Assembly (NCBI GenBank): GCA_934149275.1 | Contig: CAKPEG010000004.1 | Span: forward strand, 1 to 64,000 | DNA from: an uncultured Clostridia bacterium | GTDB taxonomy: Bacteria > Bacillota > Clostridia > TANB77 > CAG-508 | Reading direction: 5' to 3' | Length of the DNA stretch: 64,000 nucleotides | Shown here: positions 59,471 to 64,000 of the stretch, in pieces | How positions within the stretch are numbered: position 1 is the first letter of the stretch | Layout of the letters: each line of letters opens with the position of its first letter | Made by a program: the position numbers and the translations under genes | Notes under the pieces: model-generated | What the model was told of the DNA's origin: nothing | Seen by the model: the letters and a program-made list of their open reading frames with translations, nothing else | Databases searched by the model: none

Positions 59471-60400
59471 TTATTTAAAAGTAGAAGTAGGATTTCCAGA
59501 AGATGGATTACTTAAACTAAAGATATTAGATAAGTTTTCTACTTGATAAATTTCTTTATACAAACTATAAAAATCAATTAATTTGTTATTAGCTAAAATA
59601 CGACGTGTATCTTTATAAGTTTCTTCATTTGTTTTTACATTTCTATATTTAACCTTTGGTTTAACTTCATCAAGAAGAACATGATCATTAGGCATAACTA
59701 AATTATTTGAAAAAGTAACTGGAATTATAGAATTAACATCTTCTATAGGTGGTAATTCAGGATTTCTTTTTGCATAATCTTTAAAGCGTCTACCAAGTTC
59801 AACATAATATTCACTACGAGAATCAGATAAGTGAATATACCAACTATTTGCGAAATCATTAATTTCAATTTCCTGAGAATAGTTTAAAGTTTTATTATGA
59901 ACTATTAAAACGGGATAAGTATCATTAAAGAAGTATTCCCCGTATTTTTCTTTATATTTTTCTCTATCAGCGTCTGAAAGATCCCAATAAACAAATAAAA
60001 TTTTTGGAGTCTGAGCCAAAATTTTAACAACCGTTTCATTATAACGATAAGGTAAATCATAATATTCTAAAACACTAGCAAAATCCTTTTTTTCTTCTTT
60101 TTTAGTCTTTTTAGAAATACTTTTCTTACGAGCCGTTGCTAAAGATGGAACTTTAACAATTTTTGTTTTTCTAGTCTTTGACTTAGTAGATGTACTTTTT
60201 TTAGAAGATACTGATTTTGACTTTTTTATAGAACTTTCTTTAGTATCTTTCAAAACTGCCTTATCAGATTTAGAAGTTGACTTAGACTGCTTAGAAACTT
60301 TTTTAACTGGAGTCTTAGATGTTTTAGATTTACTTGCTGTTACTTTTTTTACTTTGTCTTTTATATCATCTTTTTTAGATTCTTTGTCGATTCTAGGCAT
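59471..60400 (-). CDS. DUF4912 protein with long basic N-terminus
   Basis: A 309-residue protein. Residues 1-105 are a low-complexity Lys/Ser/Thr tract resembling nucleic-acid or polyanion-binding tails. Residues about 110-260 match DUF4912, with LPYRYNETVVKILAQTPKILFVYWDLSDADRE and WYIHLSDSRSEYYVELGRR, a domain found beside glycogen genes in Clostridia and cyanobacteria-like clusters and possibly carbohydrate-binding. It lies upstream of the branching enzyme, with a terminator between, and diverges from the GT4 gene. The function is unproven. Confidence 0.88.
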   Translation of the reverse strand: MPRIDKESKKDDIKDKVKKVTASKSKTSKTPVKKVSKQSKSTSKSDKAVLKDTKESSIKKSKSVSSKKSTSTKSKTRKTKIVKVPSLATARKKSISKKTKKEEKKDFASVLEYYDLPYRYNETVVKILAQTPKILFVYWDLSDADREKYKEKYGEYFFNDTYPVLIVHNKTLNYSQEIEINDFANSWYIHLSDSRSEYYVELGRRFKDYAKRNPELPPIEDVNSIIPVTFSNNLVMPNDHVLLDEVKPKVKYRNVKTNEETYKDTRRILANNKLIDFYSLYKEIYQVENLSNIFSLSNPSSGNPTSTFK

Positions 60401-60611
60401 GCATTTTTTCCTCCTTTGTAAAATTAATAATACTTATACAATAATATATATAATTTTAAAAAAATACAAGACTAAAATCAAAAAAATGTCGATAAAATAA
60501 TTTTTTTGCAATTTCCTATTTACTTTTATTTTTTTATTATATAAAATAATCACTAGAGAAATTATTTACTAAAGAAAAATAATAAAAAAACGAAAGGGGC
60601 TATTGAAAAAA

Positions 60612-61904
60612 ATGAAAATTTTAATGTTGTCATGGGAGTATCCACCAAGAATTGTAGGAGGAATATCAAGAGTCGTACATGATTTATCTCAAAGACTAAT
60701 CAAAGATGGACACGAAGTAACAGTTGTTACATATAAGGACGGAGATGTACCATACTTTGAGGATGATAATGGAGTAAAAGTTTATAGAGTTGACAATTAT
60801 ATGATTAGCCCTAATAACTTTATAGACTGGATAATGCAAATGAATTTCAATTTAGTTGCAAAAGCAAGTGAAATCATAAATAAAGAAGGAAAATTTGATG
60901 TAATTCATGCACATGATTGGTTAGTTGCATATGCAGCAAAATCATTAAAAAATTCATACGATATTCCAATAGTTGCAACAATACATGCAACAGAAGCTGG
61001 AAGGAATAGCGGAATTCATGATGAGACTCAAAGATATATAAATGATACTGAATGGATGTTAACATATGAAGCAACAGAAGTAATAGTAAATAGTAATTAT
61101 ATGAAAAGTGAACTTCAAAGACTTTTCGGATTACCATATGAAAAAATAAATGTTGTTCCAAACGGAATAACACAAACTAATTTTGCAGGATATGAAAGAG
61201 ATTATGAATTTAGAAGACAATTTGCAGCAGATAACGAAAAAATAATCTTATTCTCAGGAAGATTAGTATATGAAAAGGGAATTCAAAATTTAATAGCAGC
61301 AATGCCAAAAATATTACAAGGATATAATGATGCAAAACTAGTAATAGCAGGACGAGGAGGAATGTTAGACGAGTTACGTGCACAAGTTGATTACCTAGGA
61401 ATATCTAATAAAGTATATTTCACAGGATACTTAGATCATAAGACATTATGCAAAATGTATAAATGCGCTGATGTATCAGTATTTCCAAGTACATATGAAC
61501 CATTTGGAATTGTTGCACTAGAAGCAATGCTTGCAGGTATTCCAGTAGTTGTATCAGATGTTGGAGGACTAAACGAAATTGTAGATCACGGAGTAAACGG
61601 AATGAAGAGCTATGCTGGAAATCCAAACTCATTAGCAGACTCAATTCTTTCATTATTATATAATCCACAATTATGTGCCAATGTTGTAAAACAAGCAAAA
61701 CTAGATGTTAAAAATAAATATAATTGGACAAAGATAGCACAAGACACACACTTTACATATCAAAAAGCAATTTGCCAAACAATGGCAGAAAAACAAGCTC
61801 GTCAAATTGCACAAGAAGAAGCACAAAAAACAAAGAAAGCAAAAAATTCAGAAAAAGAAATTACAAACTTACTTGGATTCAAGAAAAGACAAGCTTATGC
61901 ATAG
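60612..61904 (+). CDS. GT4 family glycosyltransferase, likely glycogen synthase
   Basis: A 430-residue GT-B glycosyltransferase using a nucleotide sugar to extend alpha-glucan. It has the N-terminal LSWEYPPRIVGGISRVVHDL with the GG acceptor loop, VIHAHDWLVAYAAK, VVPNGI, and the donor site FSGRLVYEKGIQNLI with STYEPFGIVALEAMLAG (Glu pair of the EX7E motif). It resembles the GT4 synthases paired with GH57 branching enzymes. The C-terminal 40 residues are a Lys/Gln/Ala helix. ATG 60612 is used since AAAGGGG is too close to the TTG at 60603. A terminator lies at 61921-61949. Confidence 0.9.
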   Translation: MKILMLSWEYPPRIVGGISRVVHDLSQRLIKDGHEVTVVTYKDGDVPYFEDDNGVKVYRVDNYMISPNNFIDWIMQMNFNLVAKASEIINKEGKFDVIHAHDWLVAYAAKSLKNSYDIPIVATIHATEAGRNSGIHDETQRYINDTEWMLTYEATEVIVNSNYMKSELQRLFGLPYEKINVVPNGITQTNFAGYERDYEFRRQFAADNEKIILFSGRLVYEKGIQNLIAAMPKILQGYNDAKLVIAGRGGMLDELRAQVDYLGISNKVYFTGYLDHKTLCKMYKCADVSVFPSTYEPFGIVALEAMLAGIPVVVSDVGGLNEIVDHGVNGMKSYAGNPNSLADSILSLLYNPQLCANVVKQAKLDVKNKYNWTKIAQDTHFTYQKAICQTMAEKQARQIAQEEAQKTKKAKNSEKEITNLLGFKKRQAYA

Positions 61905-61920
61905 AATGAAAAAGTTTTAC

Positions 61921-61949
61921 AAAAGAGAGCATATCAAGCTCTCTTTTTG
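61921..61949 (+). terminator. Intrinsic terminator of the GT4 gene
   Basis: AAAAGAGAGC and GCTCTCTTTTT with an ATATCAA loop. A partial R3 hairpin follows directly. Confidence 0.9.
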
Positions 61950-61986
61950 CATAATAGAGAAGTTCTTAGAACATCCTATTATATAA
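61950..61986 (+). repeat. Partial R3 repeat (first hairpin only)
   Basis: CATAATAGAGAAGTTCTTAG and its complement CATCCTATTATATAA resemble the first hairpin of R3 copies 1 and 2. The other two R3 parts are missing. It follows a terminator and precedes ylbF. Confidence 0.6.
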
Positions 61987-62012
61987 ATACATTAAGAAAG
62001 GAAGATTTTTAA

Positions 62013-62348
62013 ATGAACGTATACGATGAAGTTAACAATTTAGCTAGAGCATTAAAAGAATGTAGAGAATTTACAGAATACAAAGAAGCAAAAGATAAAG
62101 TAAAATCAGTAGAAGGATTAAGAACAAAAATAGATGAATTTGAGAAAATAAGATATGAAGAACAACTATTAGCTTTGCAAGGTGAAAAACAATCAGAAGA
62201 AAAAATGAAGAAATTGCAAGAATTATATCAAATTTTAGTACAAAATCCTGATGTTAAAGATTATTTTGATAAAGAAGTAAGATTTAATGTTATGATGGCA
62301 GATGTAAACAAAATTATAGGGGATGCAATTAAAGATGTTTTGCAGTAG
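62013..62348 (+). CDS. ylbF: YlbF/YmcA family regulator
   Basis: A 111-residue all-helical protein of the YlbF/YmcA (Com_YlbF) family. In Bacillus these proteins form a complex with YaaT that affects RNase Y-dependent mRNA maturation and phosphorelay to Spo0A, so they influence sporulation and competence. The family pattern is visible in NLARALKECREFTEYKEAKDKVK and NPDVKDYFDKEVRFNVMMADVNKIIGDAI. AAAGGAAG precedes the ATG. It lies just upstream of sigH, another sporulation-entry gene. Confidence 0.9.
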   Translation: MNVYDEVNNLARALKECREFTEYKEAKDKVKSVEGLRTKIDEFEKIRYEEQLLALQGEKQSEEKMKKLQELYQILVQNPDVKDYFDKEVRFNVMMADVNKIIGDAIKDVLQ

Positions 62349-62365
62349 AAAATTCGCTTAAAGTA

Positions 62366-62394
62366 TTGACATGTAAACATTTTCCAAATATAAT
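62366..62394 (+). promoter_or_regulatory. Promoter of sigH
   Basis: TTGACA (62366-62371) and TATAAT (62389-62394) with a 17-bp spacer: a full sigma-A consensus. Confidence 0.88.
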
Positions 62395-62416
62395 ACAAAG
62401 AGATTAAGCAGAAGGA

Positions 62417-63073
62417 ATGGTAAAAAACGTAATGCAAAATTTATATTTTCAAAAAGAAGAATATAATAATTTAGACGATAATGAAGTAATTACTAAAATA
62501 AAACAAGGCGATAAAAAAGCCTTGAATTATTTGTTAGACAAGTATACAGATGTAGTTAGCATGAAAGCAGGTAAATATTTCATTGTTGGAGCTGAGAAAG
62601 AGGATATTATCCAAGAGGGATTAATAGGCCTTTTTAAAGCGATTAAAAGTTTTAATCCTGAAAAACAAAGCTCTTTTAAAACTTTTGCTAATCTATGTAT
62701 TGAAAGACAGTTACAAACAGCAATAAAATCTTCTATGAGACAAAAACACATGCCACTAAATTCTTATCTATCATTAAATATATCAGCATATGATGAAAAT
62801 GAAGATACAAGTTTATTAGAAGTCTTTGAAACAGAAAACGCAGCTGAGGATCCGCTAGATATAGTTACAAAAAAAGAATATTATAACTTTGTTGAAGACA
62901 GAATAGAAGAGACATTAAGTGACTTTGAAAAACAAGTGTTGCATAGATATACAAACGGAGAAAGCTACACACAAATTGCAGAAAGACTAAATGCACCAGT
63001 AAAATCAGTAGACAATGCAATTCAAAGAATTAGAAAGAAAACAGTAAAAAATATATTGAACTATGAAGAATAG
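62417..63073 (+). CDS. sigH: Sporulation sigma factor SigH
   Basis: RNA polymerase sigma-H factor that turns on early sporulation genes. The 218-residue protein has sigma-70 region 2 (LLDKYTDVVSMKAGKYFIVGAEKEDIIQEGLIGLFKAIKSF and FKTFANLCIERQLQTAIKS, about 40-112) and region 4 (LSDFEKQVLHRYTNGESYTQIAERLNAPVKSVDNAIQRIRKK, about 168-210). The first ATG sits directly on its AGAAGGA site, so the ATG at 62432 is a possible true start. It has a strong vegetative promoter and is followed by tRNA-Thr. Confidence 0.95.
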   Translation: MVKNVMQNLYFQKEEYNNLDDNEVITKIKQGDKKALNYLLDKYTDVVSMKAGKYFIVGAEKEDIIQEGLIGLFKAIKSFNPEKQSSFKTFANLCIERQLQTAIKSSMRQKHMPLNSYLSLNISAYDENEDTSLLEVFETENAAEDPLDIVTKKEYYNFVEDRIEETLSDFEKQVLHRYTNGESYTQIAERLNAPVKSVDNAIQRIRKKTVKNILNYEE

Positions 63074-63084
63074 TTCAAAACTAT

Positions 63085-63160
63085 GCTTTCATAGCTCAGT
63101 AGGTAGAGCACATCCATGGTAAGGATGGGGTCGCCAGTTCGATTCTGGCTGAAAGCTCCA
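63085..63160 (+). tRNA. tRNA-Thr (GGT)
   Basis: A full cloverleaf with acceptor GCTTTCA and TGAAAGC, discriminator T and encoded CCA. The anticodon loop ATGGTAA gives anticodon GGT between stems CATCC and GGATG. The T-arm is CCAGTTCGATTCTGG. It lies 12 bases after sigH and may be co-transcribed. Confidence 0.96.
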
Positions 63161-63169
63161 AAATATAAA

Positions 63170-63212
63170 GCTCTGTAACTCACTAATTATAAGGAATTAC
63201 AGAGTTTTTAGT
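63170..63212 (+). terminator. Terminator after tRNA-Thr
   Basis: CTCTGTAA and TTACAGAG pair within a longer interrupted stem, followed by T residues. Confidence 0.75.
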
Positions 63213-63257
63213 TTGAGAGTTAATGCAATTTTAATGTAATAAAATTCTGCAACATAA

Positions 63258-63286
63258 AAGCAGGTGTCAATGACACCTGCTTTGCT
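63258..63286. terminator. Bidirectional terminator hairpin
   Basis: AAAGCAGGTGTCA and TGACACCTGCTTT are perfectly complementary around a single A. It lies between tRNA-Thr and the convergent membrane-protein gene. Confidence 0.8.
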
Positions 63287-63297
63287 TCAGCTTCATA

Positions 63298-63954
63298 CTA
63301 ATCAATAACTTCTTCATAAACCCATTTGCCATCTTCTTGATGAAATAATAATTCAGTAGATTTACTGTTTCTATCTATCTTAAAATGATTATCAGTACTG
63401 TATTTATCCACACTAGAAAAACGTAGTATATCTTTATAAAATAATGCTTTTTTGTATATTGTTACAACATAATAAGTTTTGTCTTTATAGATTTTTACAT
63501 TTCCATATGTAGAATCAGAACCAGGTGTTAAATCATTTATATTTACTGCATGAAAAACATAATCACCAGTATTATATAAATCTTCATTGCAATTTTCTTT
63601 TAATTTTGACTTATCTACATCTTCAAGCCAATAATGTTTGTATGAATTATAATTATCATTATTTATATAAAAATAATTTCTGTTTGTACGATCTGGTGTT
63701 TCCATTCCCCATTCATATGCATAGTCAATATATGTCCAATCTTCAGGAATAAAATTATTTTTTGTAAGTTCAGACAAGATGCTAAGATAAGTGTCATCAA
63801 CCTTTTGACTTTCCTGAATAGCATTACCGGCAGTGGAAAAGATTTTATCAAAAAACTTATAAAAAACAGTTCCAAATAAGATACCAAAAACTATTAAAAC
63901 TATAAGTATGAAAATACATATTCCAATTATAACTTTTTTAACTTTACGTTTCAT
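63298..63954 (-). CDS. Hypothetical membrane-anchored protein
   Basis: A 218-residue protein I do not recognise. A basic N-terminus (MKRKVKK) and one membrane helix (about 8-32) are followed by an extracytoplasmic domain of about 185 residues. This domain is rich in Tyr, Asp and Asn, with YIDYAYEWGMETPDRTNRNYFYINN and a beta-rich second half ending DGKWVYEEVID. The ATG at 63954 has a GGGGGAG site; a further upstream in-frame start lacks one. A -10-like TATAAT lies near 63990 on the minus strand. Codon use is native. Neighbours give no functional hint. Confidence 0.75.
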   Translation of the reverse strand: MKRKVKKVIIGICIFILIVLIVFGILFGTVFYKFFDKIFSTAGNAIQESQKVDDTYLSILSELTKNNFIPEDWTYIDYAYEWGMETPDRTNRNYFYINNDNYNSYKHYWLEDVDKSKLKENCNEDLYNTGDYVFHAVNINDLTPGSDSTYGNVKIYKDKTYYVVTIYKKALFYKDILRFSSVDKYSTDNHFKIDRNSKSTELLFHQEDGKWVYEEVID

Positions 63955-64000
63955 AAATAACTCCCCCATAAAAATCTTTATGAAAAAATTATAGCATAAG

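Overview
The window is a strongly AT-rich, densely coded stretch from a low-GC Gram-positive anaerobe of the class Clostridia, probably an uncultured gut lineage. Gene starts carry strong AGGAGG-type ribosome binding sites. Class III ribonucleotide reductase-like, Pta/AckA and FucO-type genes point to fermentation. An endospore programme is implied by sigH, spoVS, gpr, gerW (ytfJ), ytxC and dipicolinate synthase subunit A. No phage, conjugative element, transposase gene or CRISPR array was found.

Layout. 1-450: end of an rRNA operon (23S 3' end, 5S, tRNA-Asn). 600-8.9 kb: DUF4186, dihydrofolate reductase, a second identical tRNA-Asn, a MazG-like enzyme, a DUF2974 hydrolase, an orphan gene, a DUF1836 regulator divergent from an acyl-CoA synthetase, and an NrdD homologue that lacks its radical parts. 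9-15 kb: RluA-family pseudouridine synthase divergent from pta, followed by three consecutive acetate kinase genes. 15-18.5 kb: a MazF-like protein with a long C-terminal extension, and rqcH. 18.6-24.6 kb: a co-directional cluster TPR-dpsA-uppP-folD-dprA-ymdB-spoVS. 24.9-31 kb: oligopeptide-binding protein, recA, recX, scpA, DUF2953, an orphan gene and gerW. 31-37.4 kb: mgtC-like, GltD-like oxidoreductase, pepV, riboswitch-controlled mntP, S66 peptidase, orphan membrane gene. 37.6-49 kb: glycogen phosphorylase, pyruvate kinase, BI-1 protein, dgkA, a two-component system, an LPXTG surface protein with PDDSK repeats, polysaccharide deacetylase, NUDIX. 49-56 kb: yebC, gpr, an SPFH plus zinc-ribbon pair, SGNH hydrolase, fucO. 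56-62 kb: traX, ytxC, and a glycogen module (GH57 branching enzyme, DUF4912, GT4 synthase). 62-64 kb: ylbF, sigH, tRNA-Thr and a membrane protein.

Carbon flow links several blocks: glycogen made by GT4/GH57 and degraded by GlgP feeds pyruvate kinase, and acetyl-CoA leaves through Pta and three AckA paralogues, while FucO handles lactaldehyde.

The most unusual material is non-coding and mosaic. At least three families of palindromic repeats are scattered between genes. Seven of the eight family 1 and family 3 loci lie directly downstream of intrinsic terminators, and the ends of the five-copy family vary in matched pairs. Three orphan genes with a different codon style sit as self-contained cassettes. 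The NrdD-like protein without finger-loop cysteine or glycyl-radical domain, and the MazF fusion whose tail may hold two Spo0A_C-like modules, are the best candidates for new protein biology.
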